Shown piece by piece: positions 19,809-28,494 of a DNA stretch of 43,425 bases (within the stretch, counting starts at the first letter, position 1; every line of letters begins with the position of its first letter). This stretch comes from CAZBDU01 sp964490725 (GTDB taxonomy: Bacteria > Spirochaetota > Spirochaetia > SZUA-6 > DRHE01). The notes below the pieces were generated by a model. The model saw only the letters and a program-made list of their open reading frames with translations, made no database searches and was not told the origin of the DNA. Where the stretch lies: the NCBI GenBank assembly GCA_964490725.1, contig CAZBDU010000043.1, positions 1-43,425 on the forward strand. The letters run 5' to 3'. A program made the translations under genes and the position numbers.

Positions 19809-22511
19809 CTAACCCTTCTCCACGCTCACCGCGCAGGCCTTGAACTCCGGGATCTTGGCCACCGGGTCCAGGGCGGCGATGGTCAGGGCGTTGGCGGGAT
19901 GCTCCCGGAAGTGGAAGGCCAGGAACACCGTCCCCGGGGCGACCTTCGCCGTGGTATTCACCGGCAGGTTGATCCTGCCCCGGCGGGAGCGGACCACCGC
20001 CTGGTCCCCCGCCGCCAGACCCAGGGCCACCGCATCCTCCGGGTTCAGCTCCAGGGTGCCGTGGGCCACCGCGTCGTTCAGGACCTCGCACCGCCTGGTC
20101 ATGGTGCCGGTGTGCCAGTGCTCCAGCAGCCTGCCGGTGGTGAGCACGAAGCGGTACTCCTGGTCCGGCAGCTCCTGCGGCGGCAGGAACCGCACCGCGT
20201 GGAACTTCCCCTTGCCTCTGCTGAAGGTGCCGCTGTGAAGATATCGCGTTCCCGGGTGCTCCCTGTCGCGGCAGGGCCACTGGAGACCCACACCGTCCAG
20301 CCGGTCGTAGGTGATGCCTCCGTAGATGGGCGTGAGGGAGGCGATCTCCTCCTGGATCTCCGCCGCGCCCGCATACTCCATGGAGTAGCCCATGCGGCGG
20401 GCGAGCTCGCAGATGATCCTCCAGTCCTCCCTGGCTTCTCCAGGGGCCTCCACGGCCTTCCTCACCCGCTGGACCCGCCGCTCGGTGTTGGTGAAGGTCC
20501 CCTCCGTCTCTGCGAAGGAGGCGGCGGGAAGCACCACGTGGGCGAGCTGGGCGGTCTCGCTCAGGAATATGTCCTGCACCACCAGGAACTCCACCTTCGC
20601 CAGCGCCTCGCGCACGTGATTGGAATCGGGATCGCTCAGGACCGGGTTCTCCCCCATGATGTACAGGCCGCGGATGCCGCCGTCGAAGGCGGCGTTGACG
20701 ATCTCCACGACCGTGAGCCCGGGGGTGCCGGAGAGCTTCACTCCCCAGGCGGCTTCGAACTTCTCCCGCGCCGCAGGATCGTCCACCCTCTGGTAGCCGC
20801 TGAACACGTTGGGCAGGGCCCCCAGGTCGCAGGCGCCCTGAACGTTGTTCTGTCCGCGCAGGGGGTTCACCCCCGAGCACTCCCGGCCGACGTTTCCGGT
20901 GAGCATGGCCAGGTTGGCCAGAGAGAGCACGTTGTCGGTGCCGGTGGTGTGCTGCGTGATACCCATGGAATAGACGATGGAGGCCCGCTCTGCAGTGGCG
21001 TAGGCGCGGGCGGCCTCCCTGATCGCCTGGGCCGGCACCCCGGTGATCCCGGCGGCCATCTCCGGCGTGTAGCCGCTCACCGCCTCGCGGAGCGCCGCGA
21101 AGTCCTCGGTACGCTCCTCGATGAAGCGCCGGTCCTCCAGCCCCTCCTCCAGGATCGCGTGCATCATGGCGTTGATCAACGCCACATCCGTCCCAGGGCG
21201 CTGCCGCAGGTGGATGTCGGCGATCCGGGTGAGAGAGATCCGGCGCGGATCGGCCACGATGAGCCTGGTCCTTCCCGAAGCCACCGCCTGGCGGATGAAG
21301 ATGCCGATCACGGGATGGCACTCGGTGGTGTTGGAGCCGATGACGAAGATCAGCGGCGCGCGCTTCAACTCCTCGATGCTGTTGGTCATGGCGCCGCTGC
21401 CGAAGGCTCTGGCCAGGCCGGCCACGGTGGAGGCGTGGCACAGACGCGCGCAATGGTCGACATTGTTCGTCCCCAGCACCGCCCGGACGAACTTCTGCAT
21501 GATGTAGTTGTCTTCGTTGGTGGTCTTGGCGGAGCTAAGGCCCGCCAGGGCGTCCGGCCCGTGGCGCTCCTTGATCCGGGCAAACCCCGCGGCCACCGCC
21601 TCCAGGGCCTCCTCCCAGCTGGCCTCCCGGAAACCGTCCCCTTCCCGGATGAGGGGCCTCTTCAGCCGGTCTTCCCGGCCCACGAACTCCATACCGAACC
21701 GGCCCTTGACGCAGGTGTTGCCGTCGTTGGGTACGCAGCCGGGCTCGCTTCCGACCCGCACGATTCTGCCGGTCTTTCGATTGACGTTGAGGTCCAGCTG
21801 GCAGCCGACGCCGCAGTAGACGCAGGTGGTCCGCACCCTGGTGAAGTCCTTTGCCTTGCCCCTGCCAGCAGCGGCCGTCTCGTACAGGGCGTCGGTGGGG
21901 CAGGTCCCGATGCACTGGCCGCAGAGCTCGCAGGTGGACTCCTTGAGAGCGACATCGAATCCCGTGGTGACCTGGATGTCGCCGGAGCGCTCCTTCAGGG
22001 TGAGAGCCTCCGCCATCTGCACCTCCCGGCAGATCTTGACGCAGCGCTGGCAGCGGACGCATTTCGAGGGATCATAGGTGATGGCCAGGCTTCCGCTGGA
22101 GTAGTTGCGCCGGCCCTCAGGCAGCATCACCGGAGGGAAACGATCCTGATCGATCTGGTACTGGTAGGCGTAATCTTGAAGAAGGCAGTCCCCGTCCTTG
22201 TCGCAGGTGGTGCACACCAGGTTGTGCTCGCTCACCAGCATCTCCAGCGTCATCCTGCGCAGGCTCCTGATGGCGTCCGTGTTCGTCCGCACCACCATTC
22301 CCGCCTCAGCCAGGCGCGCGCAGGAGGCGTGGAGCCCCGCCTGCCCCTCGATCTCCACAAGACAGAGCCGGCACCCGCCGGTCGGGGTCAATCGCGGATC
22401 GTAGCACAGGTGCGGAATATCGATCCCAGCCGCCAGCGCCACCTGCAGCACCGTCTGGGAGGGCTGGGCGGTAAGCTCCCGCCCGTCGATGGTCAGCTTG
22501 ATCTCGTTCAT
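19809..22511 (-). CDS. fdhA: NAD-linked formate dehydrogenase catalytic subunit (Mo/W-bis-MGD, Cys form)
   Basis: This 900-aa protein combines a NuoG-like N-terminus and a molybdopterin domain. It has a [2Fe-2S] ferredoxin (CYDP, CRLC, SCA), the His/Cys cluster region (CTTCDKDGDC), two [4Fe-4S] groups (CVRCQRCVKIC, CELCGQCIGTCP), then CVYCGVGCQ and TCVKGRFG for the proximal cluster. The bis-MGD active site is VDHCARLCHAS with Cys358 in the place of selenocysteine; His359 follows. It oxidises formate or reduces CO2 in the cytoplasm. The ATG overlaps the preceding stop (ATGA). It is last in an operon with nuoE- and nuoF-type genes and needs MobA and FdhD, encoded at 7.6-8.3 kb. Confidence 0.95.
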   Translation of the reverse strand: MNEIKLTIDGRELTAQPSQTVLQVALAAGIDIPHLCYDPRLTPTGGCRLCLVEIEGQAGLHASCARLAEAGMVVRTNTDAIRSLRRMTLEMLVSEHNLVCTTCDKDGDCLLQDYAYQYQIDQDRFPPVMLPEGRRNYSSGSLAITYDPSKCVRCQRCVKICREVQMAEALTLKERSGDIQVTTGFDVALKESTCELCGQCIGTCPTDALYETAAAGRGKAKDFTRVRTTCVYCGVGCQLDLNVNRKTGRIVRVGSEPGCVPNDGNTCVKGRFGMEFVGREDRLKRPLIREGDGFREASWEEALEAVAAGFARIKERHGPDALAGLSSAKTTNEDNYIMQKFVRAVLGTNNVDHCARLCHASTVAGLARAFGSGAMTNSIEELKRAPLIFVIGSNTTECHPVIGIFIRQAVASGRTRLIVADPRRISLTRIADIHLRQRPGTDVALINAMMHAILEEGLEDRRFIEERTEDFAALREAVSGYTPEMAAGITGVPAQAIREAARAYATAERASIVYSMGITQHTTGTDNVLSLANLAMLTGNVGRECSGVNPLRGQNNVQGACDLGALPNVFSGYQRVDDPAAREKFEAAWGVKLSGTPGLTVVEIVNAAFDGGIRGLYIMGENPVLSDPDSNHVREALAKVEFLVVQDIFLSETAQLAHVVLPAASFAETEGTFTNTERRVQRVRKAVEAPGEAREDWRIICELARRMGYSMEYAGAAEIQEEIASLTPIYGGITYDRLDGVGLQWPCRDREHPGTRYLHSGTFSRGKGKFHAVRFLPPQELPDQEYRFVLTTGRLLEHWHTGTMTRRCEVLNDAVAHGTLELNPEDAVALGLAAGDQAVVRSRRGRINLPVNTTAKVAPGTVFLAFHFREHPANALTIAALDPVAKIPEFKACAVSVEKG

Positions 22512-25500
22512 CTGCCTATCCGTTCTGCGAGGGCTTCCTCGCGCTCCAGGTCGCAGCGCAGGCATCGGCCCGCCTCCTCACAGGCCGCTCCCTGGGCCAG
22601 GCCGCCCACCACCTCGGCGAAGCAGCGCTGGCGCTCTTCCACCGAAAGCTCGGGCTCCGCCACGCGTGGCGCCGTCCGCTCCAGCTCCTCCTCGGTGGGA
22701 CGCCGCAGGCTGCTGCCGACGTTGGCAGGAAGCACCCCGGCGCCGCCAAGCAGGCGGTCTATGGCCACCGCGGCCCTCTGGCCCGCCCCGATCGCCTCGA
22801 TCACGGTAGCCCCGCCGCTGACGCAGTCGCCGCCGGCGAACACACCCTCCACCGAGGCGGCGCCGGTCACCGGGTCGCTGGCCAGACCGCCCCGGGAGGT
22901 GAGCTCCAGACGCTGCCCGGCGATCTCCACGGAAGGAGCCTGGCCGATGGCGGGGATCACCGTGTCGCACTCGATCAGAAACCCGCTGCCCTCGGTAACC
23001 TCGGGGCGACGGCGGCCGTTCTCGTCGGCCTCGCCCAGGTGCATGCGCACCATCTCGATGCCGCTTATCGCCCCGTCGGCGCCGGCGATCCGCACCGGCG
23101 CCACCAGCTCGTGAAGCTCGATGCCCTCCTCCAGGGCAGCCTGGACCTCTTCTTCGTAGGCGGGCATCTCCTCCCGCGTTCTACGGTACAGGATCATGAC
23201 CTTTTTCGCCCCCAGCCGCAGCACGGAGCGGGCGGCATCGACGGCCGCGTTGCCTCCTCCGATCACCGCCACGCGGCGGCCGCTGCCGCCGTCCCGGCCC
23301 AAAGCCCGGGCCCGCAGCAGCTCCAGGGAGTCCACCACCCCCTTCAGCTCTTCCCCTTCCACGCCCAGCCTGCGTCCGTGGTGCGCCCCGGTGGCAAGGA
23401 ACACGGCGCGGTAGCCCTTGCTGGTGAGCTCCTCGATGCTGCCGACGCGCGCGCCGGTCCGCAGCTCCACTCCATGGGAGAGGATGTAGTCGATGTCCGC
23501 CTGCAGGATGCGTTTGGGAAGCCGGTATTCCGGGATGCCCACGGAAAGCATCCCCCCTGGCACGGGCAGCGCCTCGAAGACCACCGACGGACGGCCCAGG
23601 AGGGCCAGGAAGTAGGCGCAGCTCAAACCGGCCGGACCGCTGCCGACGACGGCGATTTCCTTTTCTCCGGTGGCCGGCGGCACCAGGGGCCTGTCCAGGT
23701 TGGAGGCGTTGTCCGCAGCGTAGCGCTTGAGCGCCCGGATGGCCAGAGGCTCGTCCACGTCCGAGCGCCGGCAGCGCCGCTCGCAGGGCGCATCGCAAAC
23801 GCGGCCGCAGACGGAGATGAAGGGGTTGCGCCTCCTCACCACCTCCACCGCCTCCTCCAGGCGGTTCTCGAAGATCAGCGACACGTACTGCGGCACGTTC
23901 ACCCCCGCCGGGCAGGCGTGCGCGCAGGGCGCCTCCACCAGGGCTTCGCACACCGATGCCCTGCAACGCCGCTGGCGGATGTGCTCCTCGTACTCTTCAC
24001 GAAAGTAGCGAATGGTGGAGAGCACCGGGTTGGGGGCGGTCTGTCCCAGGCCGCACAGAGAGCCCTGCTTCACGGCGGCGCCCAGCTCCTCCAGCAGCTC
24101 GATGTCCCCTTCCCGTCCCTGGCCGTTGCAGATGCGGGTCAGGATGTCCAGCATGTGATGGGTGCCCACCCGGCAGGGCGCACACTTGCCGCAGGATTCC
24201 TTCTGGACGAACTCCAGGAAGTAGCGGGCGATGTCCACCACGCAGGTGTTCTCGTCCATGACGATGAGGCCGCCGGAGCCCATGATGGCTCCGATTTCCT
24301 TCACCGACTCGTAGTCGATGGGCAGATCCAGGAACCGCGCGGGCACGCAGCCGCCGGAAGGCCCACCCATCTGCGCCGCCTTGAAGCGGCGGTTCTTGGG
24401 GATACCGCCTCCGATGTCGAAGACGATCTGCCTCAAGGTGGCGCCCATGGGCACCTCGACCAGCCCGGTGTTGTTCACCTTTCCGGCCAGCGCGAAGATC
24501 TTGGTGCCCTTGCTCTTTTCGGTGCCGATGGCGCTGTACCATTCGCTGCCTTTGAGTATGATCACCGGCACGTTGGCCAGGGTCTCCACGTTGTTGATGT
24601 TGGTGGGCTGGCCGCGGTAGCCGCTCTGCGCCGGGAAGGGCGGGCGCGGCCTGGGCATTCCCCGCTCGCCCTCCAGGGAGGCGATGAGCGCGGTCTCCTC
24701 GCCGCACACGAACGCCCCCGCCCCCTCGCGCACCTCGATGTCGAAATTGAACCCGCTGCCCAGGATATTCTCTCCCAGCAGCCCCGCCTGGCGGGCCTGG
24801 TCCAGCACGATCCGGCTGGTACGGACCGCCAGGGGATACTCGGCCCGCACGTAGATGATGCCGCGGGTGGCCCCGATGGCGTAGCCGGCGATGATCATCC
24901 CTTCGATGACCGCATGCGGGGTCCCCTCCAGGACGCTGCGGTCCATGAAGGCCCCCGGATCGCCTTCATCGGCGTTGCAGATCAGGTACTTCTGGCTCCC
25001 GGACGCCTTGCGGCAGAAGCTCCACTTGAGCCCGGTGGAGAAGCCCGCTCCGCCGCGGCCGCGCAGCCCCGCCTGCTGCACCTCCTGGATCACCTCGTCC
25101 GGCCTCATCTCGGTCAGGGCCTTCGCTGCAGCCGCATAGCCGTCATGGACCAGGTAGTGTTCCAGATCCGTGGGCGAGATCAGGCCGTTGAGGCGAAGCA
25201 CAATCCGTGACTGCTTGGCGTAGAAGGGCACCTCGTGATCGTGGACGATCCGCTGCTTGGAGGCCGGATCCACGTAGAGCAGCTCCTCAATGACCTCCCC
25301 GGCCAGCACCGTTTTCTCTACGATGGCGGGTACCTGCTCCGGCTGCACGCTGGCATAGAAGACCTTGCTCGGCAGGATGACCACCACCGGCCCCTTCTCG
25401 CAGAAGCCGTGACAACCGGTAGACCGGACGGAGACCTGCTCCTCCAGACCGCGGGCGGCCAGTTCCCGCACGAACGCTTCCTGCACCAGTGTGGACCCGA

Positions 25501-25612
25501 CCGCCGTGCACCCCGTACCGCAAATGGCGATGATCCTGCGGCTCGAATCCGCTGCCCCCTTCAGCCTGTCCCTGGCCGCCAGGAGCTCCGCCGCCGAGGT
25601 AAAACGGGACAT
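22508..25612 (-). CDS. NuoF-GltD/NfnB-like fusion flavoprotein of the formate dehydrogenase complex
   Basis: This 1034-aa protein is a three-part fusion. Residues 25-110 are a thioredoxin-like [2Fe-2S] domain (Cys31, 35, 67, 71). Residues about 115-540 are NuoF: FMN/NADH site GRGGAGFSTGLKW and GEETALIASLEG, with a [4Fe-4S] site in ESCGKCAPCRVGT. Residues about 555-1034 are GltD/NfnB-like, with an N-terminal Cys domain (CGRVCDAPCERRC), FAD motif VVGSGPAGLSCAY, NAD(P) motif VIGGGNAAVDAAR and VFAGGDCVSGG. This could join formate, NADH and a second pyridine nucleotide, possibly by flavin-based bifurcation (inference). ATG 25612 is preferred to GTG 25615; it overlaps the nuoE-like stop by one base. 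Confidence 0.93.
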   Translation of the reverse strand: MSRFTSAAELLAARDRLKGAADSSRRIIAICGTGCTAVGSTLVQEAFVRELAARGLEEQVSVRSTGCHGFCEKGPVVVILPSKVFYASVQPEQVPAIVEKTVLAGEVIEELLYVDPASKQRIVHDHEVPFYAKQSRIVLRLNGLISPTDLEHYLVHDGYAAAAKALTEMRPDEVIQEVQQAGLRGRGGAGFSTGLKWSFCRKASGSQKYLICNADEGDPGAFMDRSVLEGTPHAVIEGMIIAGYAIGATRGIIYVRAEYPLAVRTSRIVLDQARQAGLLGENILGSGFNFDIEVREGAGAFVCGEETALIASLEGERGMPRPRPPFPAQSGYRGQPTNINNVETLANVPVIILKGSEWYSAIGTEKSKGTKIFALAGKVNNTGLVEVPMGATLRQIVFDIGGGIPKNRRFKAAQMGGPSGGCVPARFLDLPIDYESVKEIGAIMGSGGLIVMDENTCVVDIARYFLEFVQKESCGKCAPCRVGTHHMLDILTRICNGQGREGDIELLEELGAAVKQGSLCGLGQTAPNPVLSTIRYFREEYEEHIRQRRCRASVCEALVEAPCAHACPAGVNVPQYVSLIFENRLEEAVEVVRRRNPFISVCGRVCDAPCERRCRRSDVDEPLAIRALKRYAADNASNLDRPLVPPATGEKEIAVVGSGPAGLSCAYFLALLGRPSVVFEALPVPGGMLSVGIPEYRLPKRILQADIDYILSHGVELRTGARVGSIEELTSKGYRAVFLATGAHHGRRLGVEGEELKGVVDSLELLRARALGRDGGSGRRVAVIGGGNAAVDAARSVLRLGAKKVMILYRRTREEMPAYEEEVQAALEEGIELHELVAPVRIAGADGAISGIEMVRMHLGEADENGRRRPEVTEGSGFLIECDTVIPAIGQAPSVEIAGQRLELTSRGGLASDPVTGAASVEGVFAGGDCVSGGATVIEAIGAGQRAAVAIDRLLGGAGVLPANVGSSLRRPTEEELERTAPRVAEPELSVEERQRCFAEVVGGLAQGAACEEAGRCLRCDLEREEALAERIGR

Positions 25613-26139
25613 CACCGTGCCTCCTCTTTCAGGCTGCCCAGAATCTGCTGCGCCCGGCGCGGGGTCATCTTGCCGTAGTAGGTGCTGCCTACCATCATCA
25701 CCGGCGACAGGGCGCAGGCGCCCAGGCAGGCCACGGTCTCCAGGGAGAAGAGCATGTCCTTGCTGGTCCGCCCCTCCTCGAGCATCAGAGTGCTCTTCAC
25801 GGCCTGCAGCACCTTCTTGCCTCCCTTGACGTGACAGGCGGTCCCGCGGCAGCAGCGGACGGTGTGCTTGCCGTGGGGCTCTGTGTAGAACTGGGCGTAG
25901 AAGGTGATGACCCCGTAGATCCGGCTGGTGGGGATGCCGGTCTGCCCGCTCACCCAGCTAAGCGCCGCCTCCGGCAGATAGCCGTAGGCGTTCTGGATCT
26001 CCTGCAGGAGGGGGATCAGGTCGTCGCCGGAAGCCGCAGAACGCGGCCCCTGGCCCGAAGGCAAGGCTTTCTCCCGCCGCTCGAGGATGGCTCGTGCAGG
26101 GGTCAGGTCGACCTCCTGTTGGGTAGATGAGGTGGTCAC
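25612..26139 (-). CDS. NuoE-like [2Fe-2S] subunit of the formate dehydrogenase complex
   Basis: This 175-aa protein starts with GTG, with GGAG 8 nt upstream. The helical N-terminal part (LLQEIQNAYGYLPEAAL) precedes the thioredoxin-like domain with CCRGTACHVKG and CLGACALSPVMM, giving the four [2Fe-2S] ligands. It would pass electrons between the NuoF fusion and the formate dehydrogenase subunit. It is the first gene of the operon and overlaps the next. A second member of the family lies at the left edge of the window in the CODH operon. Confidence 0.94.
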   Translation of the reverse strand: MTTSSTQQEVDLTPARAILERREKALPSGQGPRSAASGDDLIPLLQEIQNAYGYLPEAALSWVSGQTGIPTSRIYGVITFYAQFYTEPHGKHTVRCCRGTACHVKGGKKVLQAVKSTLMLEEGRTSKDMLFSLETVACLGACALSPVMMVGSTYYGKMTPRRAQQILGSLKEEAR

Positions 26140-26569
26140 TGGATGACTCCTTCGACAAAAAGGGACTCGTATCGTCCCGCTGCAACTCGTACGTACTTGA
26201 GCGCTGTGCTACGAATAGCGGCCTGAGTGTACTACAGGCAGCGGATCTTGTCAAAGCTCTCGACCGCACCGACCGCATCGCAGGTCCTGCAGGGTCTGCA
26301 TGACGCACGACCGCATGACCCGTGCACAGCGCAGGACGGCTGCCGTTCCTTCTGCACGAGCTCAAGCAGGTCCCGGGGCGCCTGGCGACCGGCCCGGATT
26401 ACGTTCTTGCAGCAACCGGCTACACTTGCGTAACAGCCCTGTCGCCCCCGCTCTGCCGCTTCCGGTGCCGGCCTGTAAGGTTGCCCGGCGCAATAAGTTA
26501 GAGGCCCCCTCTCGCTGCGCCAGGGTGGCACCGCGTTTGCAGCGCATGCGCAGCCGAAGGAGGACTGAA
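26140..26569. other. 430-nt divergent region between the formate dehydrogenase operon and the PilZ gene
   Basis: I see no gene. On the minus side it has a strong promoter at 26226-26254 and an 80-nt leader in which ACTCGTA occurs twice. Upstream of that promoter CGACCGCA occurs at 26261-26268, 26270-26277 and 26308-26315. The half nearer the PilZ gene shows only a weak possible promoter (TACACT near 26421). Confidence 0.55.
26226..26254 (-). promoter_or_regulatory. Sigma70-type promoter of the formate dehydrogenase operon
   Basis: The minus strand reads TTGACA (26254-26249), a 17-nt spacer and TACACT (26231-26226), about 87 nt before the nuoE-like start. Direct repeats CGACCGCA begin 7 nt upstream of the -35 box and may bind an activator. 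Confidence 0.75.
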
Positions 26570-26887
26570 GTGGACGCTTACCGGGGCGTGGACCGCAGAA
26601 ACAGGGAGCGCTACCTGCTGCGCATACCGGCGCAGCTGCGCGTGCGCACCCCCGACACCGAGCAGGTTTTGCCCCTGTTCACCCGGGACATATCCTCCAG
26701 GGGGGCCTTCTTCCTGGTGCAAGAGATGCTGGACCCGGGGACGCGGGTGGATGTGAGCCTGTATGTGCCCATCGGGCGAGCCCGCCAGAGTGAGATGGAA
26801 ACCAGCGGCCGCGTTATCCGCCGGGAGGAGAACGGCGTGGCCGTGCATTTCGATTCGGGCTACCGGCTGGTTTCCGGCTCCTCGTAG
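26570..26887 (+). CDS. Single-domain PilZ protein (predicted c-di-GMP receptor)
   Basis: This 105-aa protein starts with GTG after GAAGGAGGA; an ATG 8 codons earlier would place that site inside the gene. It carries both PilZ signatures: the RxxxR motif (RNRERYLLR, near residue 10) and DxSxxG (RDISSRGAFF, near residue 40). PilZ domains bind cyclic di-GMP and alter the activity of partners in motility, adhesion or secretion. No diguanylate cyclase or motility gene is nearby, so the partner is unknown. The gene stands alone between two promoters. Confidence 0.85.
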   Translation: MDAYRGVDRRNRERYLLRIPAQLRVRTPDTEQVLPLFTRDISSRGAFFLVQEMLDPGTRVDVSLYVPIGRARQSEMETSGRVIRREENGVAVHFDSGYRLVSGSS

Positions 26888-27009
26888 GCTGGGGGACCTG
26901 CCGCCGGAGCTCCCCGGGGCCGCTCGCCCGCCCCCGCATCATCCCGGCTGCCTCCAGGAAGAATCCCCGCAAAACCCGTAGAATTACTCCTTTTAGGGTC
27001 GTTTCCCCC

Positions 27010-27037
27010 TTGACACCACCCTACCGCGGTCTATAAT
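27010..27037 (+). promoter_or_regulatory. Near-consensus promoter of the GntR-Tct operon
   Basis: TTGACA (27010-27015), a 16-nt spacer and TATAAT (27032-27037) match the sigma70 consensus in all 12 box positions. It lies 39 nt before the gntR start. Confidence 0.88.
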
Positions 27038-27047
27038 CGATTGTCGA

Positions 27048-27058
27048 TTGTATACCAA
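27048..27058 (+). promoter_or_regulatory. Probable GntR (FCD) operator
   Basis: TTGTATACCAA is a near-palindrome of the TnGTATACnA type bound by many FCD-class GntR regulators. It sits a few bases after the expected start site, so it should give autorepression. Confidence 0.6.
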
Positions 27059-27076
27059 AAGTAACCGAGGTGATCC

Positions 27077-27775
27077 GTGTACCGGGCAGAAGTGGACAGC
27101 ATCGGCAACGCCCACAAGAGTCTCGTGGCGGGAATCGTCGAGCACCTGGAAGCCCAGATCATCAACGGCGCGCTCAGGCCGGGGGAAAGGCTGGTGGAGC
27201 AGAAGCTCTGCGATCAGTACGCGGTCAGCCGCTCCCCCCTGCGCGAAGCCTTCCGCATCCTGGAGAACCAGGGATTCCTGACCAGCCGGGCGCGCCGGGG
27301 CGTTACCGTGGCGGCTACCACGTTGAAGGAGGCGGTGGACATTTACACAATCCGCGCCAACCTGGAGAGCCTGGCCACCTGCCTGGCCGTCAAGAGGCGC
27401 GATCCGCAGCTGATACGAAAGCTCAAGGAGCTGCACGCCAGGATGGAGCGGGTGGTGGAACGTAGGGACGTGGCGACCTACTATCGCCTGAACGCGGAGT
27501 TCCACGAGACCCTCATCGACTCCTGCGGCAACGAGCGCCTCATCCAGATGCTCACCATGTTCGCCAAGCACACCGCCCGCTACCGCAAGGAGGTCATGTC
27601 CATGCCCGGGAAGCTCGCCGCCTCCCTGGAGAAACACGCCACCCTGATCCGCTCGGTGGAGTCCGGCGACGCCGAAGGGGCGGAGCGCCTGCGCAAGAAC
27701 GACATTCTGGCCAACATCCCGCTGCTGGAGCAGAGGTTCGGCCACGAGAGGAACGACGATGAGGATCGATTCTGA
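27077..27775 (+). CDS. GntR-family (FCD/FadR subgroup) transcriptional regulator
   Basis: This 232-aa protein has a winged helix at residues about 15-80 (GALRPGERLVEQKLCDQYAV, SRSPLREAFRILENQGFL). A helical FCD ligand domain follows, with RANLESLATCLA, YYRLNAEFHETLID and EKHATLIRSVESGD, whose Asp/His residues usually bind a metal and a carboxylate effector. It starts with GTG after GAGGTGAT. It heads an operon with a ferredoxin protein, an unknown protein and TctCBA, so its ligand is probably the transported carboxylate or a product of it. The 3' end overlaps the ferredoxin gene by 17 nt. Confidence 0.93.
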   Translation: MYRAEVDSIGNAHKSLVAGIVEHLEAQIINGALRPGERLVEQKLCDQYAVSRSPLREAFRILENQGFLTSRARRGVTVAATTLKEAVDIYTIRANLESLATCLAVKRRDPQLIRKLKELHARMERVVERRDVATYYRLNAEFHETLIDSCGNERLIQMLTMFAKHTARYRKEVMSMPGKLAASLEKHATLIRSVESGDAEGAERLRKNDILANIPLLEQRFGHERNDDEDRF

Positions 27776-28478
27776 GAAGTGCATCGCCTGCCTCGACTGC
27801 CTCGACTACTGCCCCGTGGGCTGCATCGCCGAGGGCGAGGAGAGCGCGGTCATCGACGAGGAGGAGTGCGTGGAATGCGGCGTGTGCCGCAGGTCGGAGG
27901 TCTGCCCCAGCGAGGCCATCTTCATGCCGGAGAGCTCCCTGTCCTACCCCCGGGCCATCCGCATGCAGTTCAGCGATCCCGGCGCCGAGCACCCCAACCT
28001 GAAGGCCTGGGGCCGGGGAACCGAGGAGGCAAAAACCAACGACGTCACCGGCAAGTTCGCCAGGGGTGAGTACGGCGTGCTGTTCGAGTTCGGCCGGCCC
28101 GGCACCGGCACCCGCTTCACGGAGGTGCAAAAGATCACACAGGCGGTCTGCGCGCGGGGCCTGCACATCCTGAAGGACAACCCGGTCTACGGGCTCCTGG
28201 AGGACCCGAAGACCGGCAGGATCCGGCCGGAGTTCCTGCACGAGAAGGTCCTGTCGGTGATCCTGGAGATCAAGATCCGGGAGGAGCAGCTTCCCCTGGT
28301 GGTCCAGGAGATATTTCCCCTGCTCCGGGAGGTGGACACGGTGGTGTCCGTGGGGCTGGTGACCCGCTTCGCCGAAGACGGGAGCCTGCCGGTGATCCGC
28401 ACCCTGAGCGAGCTGAACGTCCCGGTGCGGCCGAACGCCAAGATCAACGTCGGCCTGGGCCGACCGCTGATTTCCTGA
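27759..28478 (+). CDS. 2x[4Fe-4S] ferredoxin protein with a large unknown C-terminal domain
   Basis: This 239-aa protein has two ferredoxin motifs at the N-terminus: Cys8/11/14/18 and Cys37/40/43/49, the last with a widened CRRSEVC spacing. The remaining 180 residues (FSDPGAEHPNLKAWGRGTEE, VLFEFGRPGTGTRFTEVQKI, VSVGLVTRFAEDG) belong to no domain I can name. No membrane segment is present. It is translationally coupled to the GntR gene and followed after 16 nt by another unknown protein. The two may form a redox unit acting on the transported compound; that is inference from context. Confidence 0.85.
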   Translation: MRIDSEKCIACLDCLDYCPVGCIAEGEESAVIDEEECVECGVCRRSEVCPSEAIFMPESSLSYPRAIRMQFSDPGAEHPNLKAWGRGTEEAKTNDVTGKFARGEYGVLFEFGRPGTGTRFTEVQKITQAVCARGLHILKDNPVYGLLEDPKTGRIRPEFLHEKVLSVILEIKIREEQLPLVVQEIFPLLREVDTVVSVGLVTRFAEDGSLPVIRTLSELNVPVRPNAKINVGLGRPLIS

Positions 28479-28494
28479 AGCGAAGGAGCTCGAC

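Noticed and set aside
21430..21450. Possible selenocysteine TGA in the formate dehydrogenase active site
   Set aside because: The codon at the Sec position is TGC (Cys358), and the frame has no internal TGA.
19731..23114. An 1127-codon plus-strand open frame opposite the formate dehydrogenase genes
   Set aside because: It is a GC-rich antisense shadow of fdhA and the NuoF fusion, with His/Ala/Gly-rich nonsense and no domain.
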